Assembly (NCBI RefSeq): GCF_018139145.2
Contig: NC_059471.1
Location: forward strand, 86,078,520-86,142,519
Direction of reading: 5' to 3'
DNA from: Gymnogyps californianus
Taxonomy: Eukaryota; Chordata; Aves; Accipitriformes; Cathartidae
DNA: 64,000 bases
Below are positions 51,860 through 61,521 of this stretch, piece by piece (position 1 is the stretch's first letter; every line of letters starts with the position of its first letter). Under the pieces are notes generated by a model. That model was not told the DNA's origin. It did no database searches and saw nothing but the letters and a program-made list of their open reading frames with translations. The translations under genes were made by a program, and so were the position numbers.

Positions 51860-51960
51860 GGTCTCTCGCGGCACAGCTGCGACTGTGGAGGAGAGCGACG
51901 GCAGCAGCTGTCACCGGCGTATTTCTAAGTAGAGGTAGAAGATGGCTGTCGCGGCTTTTG
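51860..51960. promoter_or_regulatory. SH3KBP1: CpG-dense intronic patch in SH3KBP1
   Basis: About nine CpG dinucleotides occur within roughly 100 bases (CTCGCGG, GCGAC, GCGACGG, CCGGCG, GTCGCGG) in an intron otherwise nearly devoid of CpG. This makes it a candidate internal promoter or enhancer. SH3KBP1/Ruk is known to make short isoforms lacking SH3 domains from internal promoters, and this patch lies upstream of the CPI-motif exon. Function is inference. Confidence 0.3.
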
Positions 51961-52651
51961 CTTACAGCCCTGGGACAAGAGTCAGAGCACCTTGCTTTCC
52001 AAGTGCCACTTACTGCAGCACCCACCTCAGCAAACACCTCTCCTGCACTGCCAACTTGAGAAGGAAGGAGGGTGAGAGAAGACAGAAAAATAACCTATCG
52101 TTACTCCTTTCCAGGTGATTTCCCTATTAAACTGTTTGTGTTGCAGGGACACAAATTATTATTTTCAAAAGAAATTTAGACTGCTTTTAATTGGTGTTTG
52201 CAGTAAAATTTATTCAAATTGGCCTGAATTGCATCTCTATTCCTTTGTATTGGAAAGTGTAAAGATTACTAACTGAACCAAAACCACAATCTTTTGCAGT
52301 ATTAAAAATATGGCAGCACTAATATTACATCTGTTAAACAAGTATGACTTCTTATCGTTGGCCTTCTCACTTGTTTCAGACTTTTAAACAGAAATAACAA
52401 AAGCCCTCCTATTCCAAAGAGCTCACCATTCCATATTGCCTTCGTTAAAATTTTTTAAACAGAAAACCCCAACAAAACTTTTTTAAGTAAAGCAGAAATG
52501 ATCCTTTAATCCTGCAGTTAAAATTTTATATAAATGCACTCACATTCATTGCCAAATCCTCAATCTGCCTTTTGGATCATAACAAAGTCACTAAAAAGCA
52601 GAAATTTACCATAAATTTCTTAGGCAAACTATAAAAAGCACTATAACTTAC

Positions 52652-52737
52652 CGATGTCATTGCTTCTTTCAGAGGCGTCTTTCTCTAGAGTGCTGGATAC
52701 TGTACTGCCCACTAATTCCACTTTTGGACTATCACTC
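52652..52737 (-). CDS. SH3KBP1: SH3KBP1 linker exon (SDSPKVELVGSTVSSTLEKD...)
   Basis: This 86-bp exon carries 28 full codons between two split ones: a leading G completes Arg and a trailing G begins Asp. The product SDSPKVELVGSTVSSTLEKD, then ASERSNDI, aligns with human GDSPKIDLAGSSLSGILDKD, then LSDRSNDI. It is part of the flexible, Ser-rich linker between the proline-rich region and the CPI motif and has no known catalytic role. The acceptor is ATGCAG|G and the donor G|GTAAGT. Its minus-strand frame is intact, but the exon is too short to be picked up as an ORF. Confidence 0.94.
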
Positions 52738-55221
52738 CTGCATTTGGATCAAGAAGAGGAGATATTTTATTGGTGTTTTTGTGTGGGTTACAGTAAATTG
52801 ACAGCTAACTTGCAATTAATAATGAGAGAGCAAAATATTCTTCCTTTGTAGCACCAGAGTAATAGCAATGTGTCAGAGAGAGCAATCTCCAGTAAGTAGA
52901 CATGCTGTATGGATTAACCTTATCTCGTTTCTCCTTAACACCTGTCAAAAAAGCCTATTTTAGACACTGTAGTGTCCTGAATAATTCTTCAGATGTTCAC
53001 AGCATCTCAACATGAAGGAAACCTAAGGGCAAAGGGACATTCTTCAACACCTTATTTGTCATTTTTTCTAATTAATCGGCTTGCATAAACTATAGCGATG
53101 GACCATCTAGAATACTGGAGAAAGGGAGAGAACCTCAAGCTAGCATCATGTATTTCAGCAGTTCCTAGTATTTACTCATAAATGCAGCTCCTCTACCACC
53201 TTTTTTCATGTTGCTTATGAGATTAGGCTATGAATATTGTTTCTGGAGGTCCAAAGAACCAAGATCACCTAGTCTGTCTGGAATGTCTTTGGAATAGGCA
53301 AGTGTCAAGAGTTGTGATACTGTATACAGAGGAACTACTTTTCAATCAAACAGGAGATCAAACATAAGCAACGTGGTTATTCTTTCTTCGTAGAACTTTC
53401 TATCCCTCAACTACTTAAGTTTACTAAAATAATCTGACTATTGAAACAATTAATTAAAAAAGGGCCAGTGGTAGGTGAGTAGTTCAGCATTGCACACGTC
53501 ACACAGACAAATCTCTGTGACATTTACTGTGGTAACAACTGTTCAATTAATGCAATAAATTGTACTTACCATCACTATCAGGTCACCTAAAAGATATCAT
53601 AGTTTTTCCACAATGACTATTGCCAGTGTAGTGCTGTAACAATTATGATGTACGTAAGGCACCCAAATTATGGGTAAAAGTATAGATCTGTCCCTGAAAC
53701 AACCCAGGCAGATGTGCACTTCTATGAACAGCAATAATTAGCCATTGACAGTAAAACATATAGCGAGCTCCTGAATTTCGTTGATTTTTTCATTTGTTTC
53801 TGCTTTTGATGCCATAAGCTGATGACAGGTGGCCTGAACCTCAACTCATGGCAGCAGTTCATGAGCAAAATACAAAGTGGCTGGAAACCCTATTTCAGAC
53901 TTCAGGAAGGCTGTGATAAAGAGTCTGAAAATTTGTTTTTAAAAACGGATGAAGTCACAGATTAAGTGAACATATATCCAGTTAAACACTGTGGTAGGGT
54001 GACAAGTATTCTATGAACTAAAAAAGATAGACAACCAGTTTATGACCCAAAAAACAAACTAGTCCTATACAGCTATCGGTATGGCAGGCAGTCTGCACCA
54101 GGAAGGAAAGAGAAGAAATCTAACACATTTCTAGAAAAATGTATTAATTGGCAAGATGATAAATAAAGGTATTCTCCAAGTGATTTACCTGATCAATTAG
54201 TTTTCTTATCTTTTGGTCTTTAACTTTTTTTTAAAAATTGCTTATATATTTTTAAATCTGTAAGAAGCAACATAGTTTCTTGGCTGCCAGGGCAATGAGC
54301 GTCTGACTGCGTACTCTGTTTTGCACACATATATTTCCCAGCAAACTGAGAGCACCATGTGAGTTGGAAGTGTTCTAGGAAATGTGTGAGTACGGTTTTG
54401 GAGGAGATTCTTAGGATGGTGTGATTTAGGGCTGAAAGTCACAACATTTACCATTTGACTACAAAAGATACCGAGATATATGACAACAACCCCACAAAAA
54501 ACCCCAACTCTGTTCTCAAAAGAATCAACAGGCTTATTACGCCAATCTACATCCATACTGTTGTGAAGGGAGTGGAGCCATCCCTTCTTGGTCACAGCAT
54601 CTCCTTCCCTCCACTCGTGCCCGTGCAGATAGGCTGTCAGCTTGATCAGACAGATGATCAGCCTGAAAGAAACCCCACACTAACAGAAATGCCACTGCAA
54701 ACTGATTATTTGCCGTCTGTAGCAACACTCTGACCCATATGGCTGAATGGCAGCACAAATGCTGGTGCCAACATAAGCGAGGCTGCGGGAACAGGCTGCC
54801 ACGAGAGGGAACCTGCCCGTGTTAGCAGCAGCATGGACGCAGATTGGTTTAGACTGATTGTAAAAATGTATTTTCTGTAGGTCTTTATGTCTTGCCTACT
54901 CCAGACAATTGACTCATCTGTAAATTGTATAATCACAGGTATGTCTAAACAAGCTGTGAAGCCTTTGGAGCAAATTGACAGCTATTCTCTGTCCCACACG
55001 GTTTTTGTCTCTCCTGTTGCCCTTGAAGCCCTAACCTGCCTCCAAGGAAGGAGGATTATATTTAAATGGAAAAACAATCATCACCACAAAAAGTCAGTGA
55101 CTTGCATAAGATGCAAGCCACTTACTCAGAACAGAAAAAAACCCTCTTCTGCTCAGCAGCTGCCACGGAAATCTCATGGGACTCACTTTATAACTACAGT
55201 AATTTTTCCCCCCTAGGATCA

Positions 55222-55817
55222 TGTACTGGTTTTGGCTGGGATAGAGTTAATTTTCTTTACAGCAGCCTGCATGGTGCTATGTTTTGGATTTGTGGTGAAA
55301 GCAGGGTTGATAACACAGGGGTGTTTTCGTGATTGCTGAGCAGTGCTTCCACAGTGTCAAGGCATTCTCTGTTTCTCACCCCACCTCACCAGCAAGTAGG
55401 CTGGGGGTGCACAAGAAGTTGGGAGGGGACACAGCTGGGACAGCTGACCCCAACTGACCAAAGGGATATTCCAGACCGTGTGACATCGTGCTCAGCAATA
55501 AAAGCTGGGGGAAGAAAGAGGAAGAGGGGGATGTTCAGAATTATGGCATTTGTCTTCCCAAGTCACCACTACATGTGATGAAGCCCTGCTTTCCTGGGGA
55601 TGGCTAAACACTTGCCTGCCAATGGAAAGTGGTGAATGAATTCCCTATTTTGCTTTGCTTGGATGTGCAGCATTTGCTTTATCTGTATAACTGTCTTTAT
55701 CTCAACCCATGAGTTTTCTCACTTTTGCCCTTCCTATTCTCACCCCCATCCCACTGTGGGGAAGTGAGCGAGCGGCTGGGTGGGGCTGAGCTGCCCAACT
55801 GGGGTTAAATCACGACA
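55222..55817 (+). mobile_element. Solo LTR of an endogenous retrovirus, copy 1
   Basis: The element starts TGTACTGGTTTTGGCTGGG and ends AAATCACGACA, with TG...CA termini and a length of about 596 bp. Start, internal blocks (GGATATTCCA, CCAAAGGG, TTATCTCAACCCA) and end correspond to copy 2 at 57033-57622. The site where copy 2 has a TATA box reads CAATAAAAG here, so the promoter looks eroded. The flanks GATCA and GGTCA are a possible 5-bp target duplication with one mismatch. No internal retroviral sequence is attached. Confidence 0.85.
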
Positions 55818-57032
55818 GGTCAGCAAAAAATCTGCTGGTTCAATTTTTATTCTAATTGCCTTAGGTTTTTCAGATTCTGGAAATGGATACCAGCAGGTCT
55901 TAAAAATATTCACTATCTTATTAAACTGAACTGATTTAAAAACAAAACACCTTTATTGAAGTGACTGCTTCCATTTGAAGTTTCACATTTCTTAATTATT
56001 CAAGTAATTCAAAGTCTATTCCATGGATTATTTCATTATATGAACTTTCTGCCCTCTTCCTATAAGACACCCTTACAAGTTAGAGCTTACCAGGCAGAAC
56101 AGCTATATGAGATAAATCCATTAATTTGAATTAGCTGATAAAGAAATTCATAGGGAAACTGCTAGCACTGTGATCATCAACATGCATCATCATCACCTCA
56201 AAAATCACCTTTCCTTCTAAGTTTTCACCTAACTAGTGTTACAAGCAAAATTATTTCAAATATAATGGTATTAGATAAAAAGAACGAAGCATTTTTTTCT
56301 GTGCTAGACATAGCAGAGTTTGGACAATTAAGAACACAACACGGTTACTGTTTATATCTGCTTTTTCACTTTGTTAACATGAAAACTGAAATATCTTTAA
56401 AAATGCATGGTTTCTTTATACAATTTTGTACTTTGAAAAAAGGAAAACAGAAGAGCAATAAAACACCCCTCCGCAACTCTAAATGTTTAAAATATTTATA
56501 ATATGTTTAAAATATTCCAGGCAAAGGATAGAACAAAAGAGTAGCTACCCCTTTGCATGACTGGCCAGTGAACTGAACACTAGGGTATATGTATTGGTCT
56601 TGCCAAGAAGATATCACTTAGCTAAATCTAAAGGTCGTAGCAAATACTTGCCTTTCCAAGCATGCCCAAGTGACCAGCAGGTGTGGACTACATTTTGGAA
56701 CAACTGGGCAAGTATGTTCAAAGCCAAGAAGTCCAAAAGAAGCTGTGGCAGTAGCACCTGGACAGAAGGGTAAGTTCTCAGAGATGCACAGCCAAAGCAC
56801 TTCAGTAAGATGAAACTGGCAGCACAAGGCAGGCATCGTTTTTTTATTTTATGTGTCTCAGATTTCACATTGACAGCATTTGTTTAATGAACCATATGTG
56901 CAGGAATGAGGGGAATCAATGTCTAGGATTTCTATTTTGTTCCACTCTACCCTATACTCCATTCTGGTATTTAATTCACCATTAGTATACCTGAACTCCA
57001 GTAGTTCAATGGCAGCTAATTTTTCTAACAGT

Positions 57033-57622
57033 TGTCCTGGTTTTGGCTGGGATAGAGTTAATTGTCTTCTTAGTAGCTGGTACAGTGCTGTGTTTTGGAT
57101 TTAGTGTGAGAATAATGTTGATAACACACTGATGTTTTAGCTGTTGCTAAGTAGCGCTTACCCTAAATTAAAGATTTTTCAGTTTCCCATGCTCTGCCAG
57201 CAAGCAGGTGTGCAAGAAGCTGGGAGGGAGCACAGCCGGGGCAGCTGACCCAAACTAGCCAAAGGGATATTCCATACCATAGAACATCATGCCCAGTATA
57301 TAAACTGGGGGGAGCTGGCTGGGAGGGGTGGATCAGTGCTCAGGCATCGGTCAGCGGGTGGTGAGCAATTGCATTGTGCATCACTGGTTTCCCCCCCTTC
57401 TTTTTTTGTTATATTCCTTTTCATTACAATTATTATTATTATTGTCATATTTCATTATTATTATTGTTAGTATTATATTTTACTTTAGTTGTTAAACCTT
57501 TCTTATCTCAACCCACGAGTTTTCTTCCCGATTCTCCTCCCCATCCCACTGGGAGCCGGGGGGGGGGAAGTGAGGGAGCGGCTGTGTGGTGCTTGGCTGC
57601 TGGCTGGGGTTAAATCACGACA
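57033..57622 (+). mobile_element. Solo LTR of an endogenous retrovirus, copy 2
   Basis: This 590-bp LTR starts TGTCCTGGTTTTGGCTGGGA and ends AAATCACGACA, the form I recognise as a common neoavian LTR. It has a clear TATA box (TATATAAA, 57297-57304). A low-complexity ATT/TTA stretch (57427-57480) and homopolymer runs of C, T and G suggest length instability. ACAGT precedes it and also follows it, overlapping the final A, which fits a 4-5 bp target-site duplication. It is inserted antisense to SH3KBP1. No protein-coding part remains. Confidence 0.9.
57427..57480. repeat. ATT-type microsatellite inside LTR copy 2
   Basis: Runs of ATT/TTA units interrupted by GTC and GTT lie in the downstream half of the LTR. 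Copy 1 lacks this expansion at the corresponding place, so it appears to have arisen in this copy or its subfamily. Confidence 0.65.
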
Positions 57623-58514
57623 CAGTACAATAGTAAAATTATTTCTATGCCTATATTCTAGTATTTCTGCAAGATGTGCAGCCTGCCCATTTTAGGCAAC
57701 TGCTTTTTTCTGGTTTTCACATATTTCTATCCACTATGCATAAAGGAAGTCTACAGTGCACAACCCAGATGCTGATGACTAATGTAGCCATCTAGACTTG
57801 ATTAGGACTACAGGCAAGGCCTTTTAATTTCTGCAATCTCTGCTTTTCCAAGCTCTAGCAGAGATTAAATGGAGTTGTGTTGCAAGTCCAATTTCTCCGT
57901 GCTCTTCAAAGGCTGTAGCCACCTCTTATAAAGAGCATCACATAACTATAGAATAACAACCAACATTAGAGCAGAAATACTTGACAGCAGTATTCTGCAG
58001 CGGCACCAGCTTAAAGAACATTCTATGAAGACGCATGTACTTTGCTAAAAATTGATCTAAAATGATCAAAGAAAACAGACTAAAACCAGGCTGACAGTAT
58101 TTGAAATGTGCATTGTCTAATGCTGTTCCTCAGTACAATCCAAGCTTTTGCACTGACTTAGTGCCCTGGCTAAGCTGGAATAATTTGAGGTAAACTAAGA
58201 AAGTCAACATCAGCACAACATACTGATGCAGATATTTCCCACATATTCTGCAGTGGAAACTATGATGCTGCAGTAACAGTGTGTTCATCAGTAGAAATGA
58301 ACTAGTAATGAACAGTCTAAGACTGTTATTCTTGAGAAGATAGTTATGATCCAGCCACATGACTAGAAGGCTTTTCTTTTTTTCTTTTTTTCTTTTGTTC
58401 TTTAAATACAGTTTACCATGAAATAAATTGTGACATTAACTGTAAAATCTAAATTCTTTAAATGTGTGTTTTTTCCACTAATCCCAAAAGCACTGGACAG
58501 AGGAAAAACAATAC

Positions 58515-58677
58515 CTTGTATGAGTCACAGGCACAACTGGTCTTTCTGGTCGTCTCGGGGGCAAGGTACCAGGTCTATTCACAGAGTTTGCTTTGGGTGG
58601 CCGAGGTTTCTTCGGAGGTATGGCAGGAACTGAAGGCTTCTGCAAGTCTAACTGTTTTTGCTCTCTCTCTGATCTTT
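58515..58677 (-). CDS. SH3KBP1: SH3KBP1 proline-rich exon ([16 protein letters not shown]...)
   Basis: This 163-bp exon holds 53 full codons between a split Glu and a split Arg. It encodes [12 protein letters not shown], then [19 protein letters not shown], then [20 protein letters not shown]. This is the proline-rich core of CIN85. The PxxxPR-like arrangements ([15 protein letters not shown]) are the kind bound by SH3 domains, including CIN85's own, and could mediate autoinhibition or partner binding. The human protein has the same blocks ([35 protein letters not shown]). The donor AG|GTATTG is weaker than the others in this gene, and the acceptor is TTTAAAG|AA. Confidence 0.95.
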
Positions 58678-59456
58678 CTTTAAATCAATTATTTCCAGAA
58701 AAAAAGAACATGGATATTATTAAGTGGAATTCATTTGCACTCACAAGTCTACAATTAAACAAGAAATCTTCAACTGTAAATACACTGTATACAAAGAAAA
58801 AGCTTATCTCCTTTCCACTTCTGTCCTAAATCATTCTTTATTTAAAATAACATGTTTACCACAAATCAGTTGTTTGCCCTGCCTGACTTTTCTGCCTGTA
58901 ATTCCTCATGGCTGAAATGTGTGTGTAGTGTCTGAATGGGAATGCTGTTTTTTATTTTAGTAACTTACTGATTTTTGAGTGTAAAAAATAAGAATGGCAA
59001 AAAATTACATGCCATATGGAACAATTCCCCATGAGCACAACTTATATCAAATTCTAATATGAAACTATTAAGTTAGAAGGTCACAAAAGTAATTATGCTG
59101 GATACTCTTAACATCTCTTGAACAAACAGAGAAATACCATTTCTGGGGGGGAAAAAGTGTGTTTCAGGTGAACTACAGTTAAATGAAAACACAAGCATTA
59201 AAATTTAGTGATGTTTAGCAGGATGTAAACCCCTCGGAAAAATCAGACCTTTTGTTTAAGTTTTTAAGCACAGACTTATATCTTGAATTTTTCAGCTTGC
59301 CAATGAAAAACTGGATCATTTACAGAACAGATTATGCATAGTTAGGAAGTGCCACAATACTAATATCCAATGCCAAACATGCAATGCCTGTAGGTAAAGT
59401 ACAATACACATTAATAACTCTTGTAAATAATATGCTCTAAATTCATAATACAAAAC

Positions 59457-60033
59457 TGTGTTGGGTCTAGCTGAGATGGAATTAATTTTCCCCATAGCAG
59501 CCCTCACAGTGCTGTGCTCTGTATTGGTAGCTAGAACAGCGTTGATGACACACCAGTGTTTTGGCTACTGCTGAGCAGTGCTCACACAGCATCAAGGATG
59601 TCTCTCCAACACTGTGTGTCCCCCCCTCAGTAGGCTGGGGGTGGGCAAGATCTTGGGAGGGGACAGATCCAGGACAGCTGACCAAAGGGATATTCCATAC
59701 CATATGACGTCCGCTCAGTATAAAAGCTAGGGGGAGGAGGAGGAAGGGGGGCCATTCATTTGTTTACGTTTGTCTTCCAGAGCAACTGCTACACGTACTG
59801 AAACCCTGCTTCCCGGGAAGTGGCCGAACATCGCGTACTGATGGGAAGTAGAGAATAAAATCTTTCGTTTTCCTTTGCTTTCGCGCGCGACCTTTGCTTC
59901 TGCTTTATTAAACTGCCCTTATCTCGACCTACAAGCCTTTCATTTTATTTTCTCCCCCTGTCCCGTTGAGGAGCGGGAGTGATAGAGCAGCTTTGGTGGG
60001 CACCTGGCATCCGGCCAGGGTCAACCCACCACA
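59457..60033 (+). mobile_element. LTR A, left LTR of the short provirus
   Basis: Starts TGTGTTGGGTCTAGCTGAG and ends CAACCCACCACA. It has a TATA box (TATAAAA, 59719-59725) and a block TGACCAAAGGGATATTCCATA shared with the solo LTRs at 55222 and 57033, so its U3 belongs to that group. From 59917 onward it instead matches the end of LTR B. AATAAA-type sequence occurs near 59855. Confidence 0.85.
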
Positions 60034-60041
60034 GTCCTTTT

Positions 60042-60059
60042 TGGCGCCCAACGTGGGGC
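60042..60059 (+). other. Retroviral primer binding site, tRNA-Lys type
   Basis: TGGCGCCCAACGTGGGGC begins eight bases after LTR A. It is complementary to the 3' end of tRNA-Lys(1,2), the primer used by beta-type and several lentiviral retroviruses. It shows that LTR A is a genuine 5' LTR rather than a solo copy. Confidence 0.85.
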
Positions 60060-60368
60060 AAGAGGGATTCGAGATAAGGATAGTAATTGGGAGAGGTAAC
60101 GGGCAAAACATGGACTGAATAATGTTAGAGAGCAGAATGATCGTGGGGAATTTTGATTGTTGTAGTTGTGGTGAAGGGACGAGGGGTGGATTGTGTGTAA
60201 ATTGTCCACTTTTGTTTGGTGTTATGATGATGTTATTTTGATTTTGGTGTGGGGAATTCTTTTTTTGTTGATGTGAGTGAAGTTTGTGAAGATTGTGAAG
60301 ATTGTGTGATGAATGTGGATTTTAATGATAATTCTTAAATACGTGATTCACAGAGGCGAGGGGTGGAA
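60060..60368 (+). other. Leader remnant and polypurine-like tract of the provirus
   Basis: About 300 bases, G/T-rich, with a small duplication (GAAGATTGT twice near 60290-60305) and no coding capacity. The last 16 bases before LTR B (GAGGCGAGGGGTGGAA) resemble a polypurine tract with two interruptions, the expected position for plus-strand priming. All viral genes between leader and tract are missing. Confidence 0.65.
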
Positions 60369-61521
60369 TGTATTGGGTTTGCGTGGCAAGGTTTTGGTAG
60401 CGGGGGGGCTACAGGGGTGGCTTCTGTGAGAAGCTGCTAGAAGCTTCCCCTATGTCCGATAAAGTTAATGCCAGCGGGTTCCAAGACAGACCCGCCGCTG
60501 GCCAAGGCCGAGCCCATCAGCAACGGTGGTAGCGCCTCTGGGATAACATATTTAAGAAAGGGAAAAGAAGTTACAGGGGAGTTGCAGTTGCAGCCAGAGA
60601 GAGCGGAGTGAGAAGATGTGAGAGGAACAACTCTGCAGACACCAAGGTCAGGGAAGAAGGAGGGGGAGGAGGTGCTCCAGGTGCCGGAGCAGAGATTCCC
60701 CTGCAGCCCGTGGTGAAGATCATGGTGAGGCAGGCTGTCCCCCTGCAGCCCATGGAGGTCTACGGTGGAGCAGATAGCCACCTGCAGCCCATGGAGGACC
60801 CCACGCTGGAGCAGGTGGATGCCCGAAGGAGGCTGTGACCCCGTCGGAAGCCCACGCTGGAGCAGGCTCCTGGCAGGACCTGCAGACCCGTGGAGAGAGG
60901 AGCCCACGCTGGAGCAGGTTTGCTGGCAGGACCTGTGACCCTGCGGGGGACGCAGGCTGGAGCAGTCTGTTCCTGAAGGACTGCACCCTGTGGATGGGAC
61001 ACATGCTGGAGCAGTTCGTGAAGAACTGTAGCCCGTGGGAAGGACTCACGCTGGAGGAGTTCGTGGAGGACTGTCTCCTGTGGGAGGGACCCCACGCTGG
61101 AGCCGGGGAAGAGCGTGAGGAGTCCTCCCCCTGAGGAGGAAGGAGCGGCAGAAACAACGTGTGATGAACTGACCCAAACCCCCATTCCCTGTCCCCCTGC
61201 GCCGCTCGGGGTGGGGAGGAGGTAGAGAAAATCAGGAGTAAAGTTAAGCCTGGAAGAAGGGAGGGGTGGGGGGAAGGTGTTTTTAAGATTTGGTTTTACT
61301 TCTCATTATCCTCCTCTGATTTGACTGGTAACAAATTAAACTAATTTTTCCCCAAGTCGAGTCTGTTTTGCCCGTGACGGTAATTGGTGAGTGATCTCCC
61401 TGTCCTTATCTCGACCCACAAGCCTTTCATTTTATTTTCTCTCCCCTGTCCAGCTGAGGAGGGGGAGTGATAGAGCGGCTTTGGTGGGCACCTGGCATCC
61501 AGCCAGGGTCAACCCACCACA
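60369..61521 (+). mobile_element. LTR B, right LTR of the short provirus, 1.15 kb
   Basis: Starts TGTATTGGGTTTGCGTGGCA and ends CAACCCACCACA. I recognise this as another widespread bird LTR type. A TATTTAA promoter-like box lies at 60549-60555. The middle is a tandem array of GCTGGAGCAG-bearing units. Only the last ~118 bases (61404-61521) match LTR A. The long open frames on both strands through the array are by-products of its repeat structure, not genes. Confidence 0.8.
60722..61110 (+). repeat. Tandem array of 45-52 bp units inside LTR B
   Basis: The core GCTGGA(G) recurs at 60805, 60856, 60908, 60956, 61005, 61050 and 61096, with spacings of 51, 52, 48, 49, 45 and 46 bases. A degenerate unit (GGTGGAGCAG) sits at 60764 and perhaps another near 60722. 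Units also share CCCGTGG/CCTGTGG and GGACTG or GGACCTG blocks. Unit lengths vary, so the reading frame is not kept across the whole array. Confidence 0.8.

Larger units (their letters stand above)
41882..52651 (-). other. SH3KBP1: Large SH3KBP1 intron (10.8 kb)
   Basis: The largest complete intron in the window, with donor G|GTAAGT. It is mostly AT-rich and apparently free of recognisable repeats. Two points stand out: an exon-like open stretch at 45029-45183, and a CpG-dense patch at about 51860-51960. The many remaining short ORFs show no coding character that I can support. Confidence 0.9.
52738..58514 (-). other. SH3KBP1: SH3KBP1 intron carrying two solo LTRs
   Basis: A 5777-bp intron with donor AG|GTATTG. 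It contains two related solo LTRs at 55222-55817 and 57033-57622, both antisense to the gene. The rest is AT-rich without recognisable features. Confidence 0.9.
59457..61521 (+). mobile_element. Short, coding-deleted endogenous provirus with two unlike LTRs
   Basis: In order: LTR A (59457-60033), a tRNA-Lys-type primer binding site (60042-60059), about 290 bases of G/T-rich leader, a purine-rich tract ending at 60368, and LTR B (60369-61521). No gag, pol or env is present. AAAAC lies immediately on both sides (59452-59456 and 61522-61526), a perfect 5-bp target duplication suggesting one insertion. The LTRs differ over most of their length and match closely only in the last ~117 bases. The primer site fits a class II (beta-like) retrovirus, although a 5-bp duplication is shorter than the usual six. 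The element is antisense to SH3KBP1 and cannot encode viral proteins. Confidence 0.8.

Noticed and set aside
60437..61185. Minus- and plus-strand ORFs of 99-156 codons with repeating peptides
   Set aside because: They run through the tandem array inside LTR B and owe their repeats to it. No retroviral protein signature is visible.
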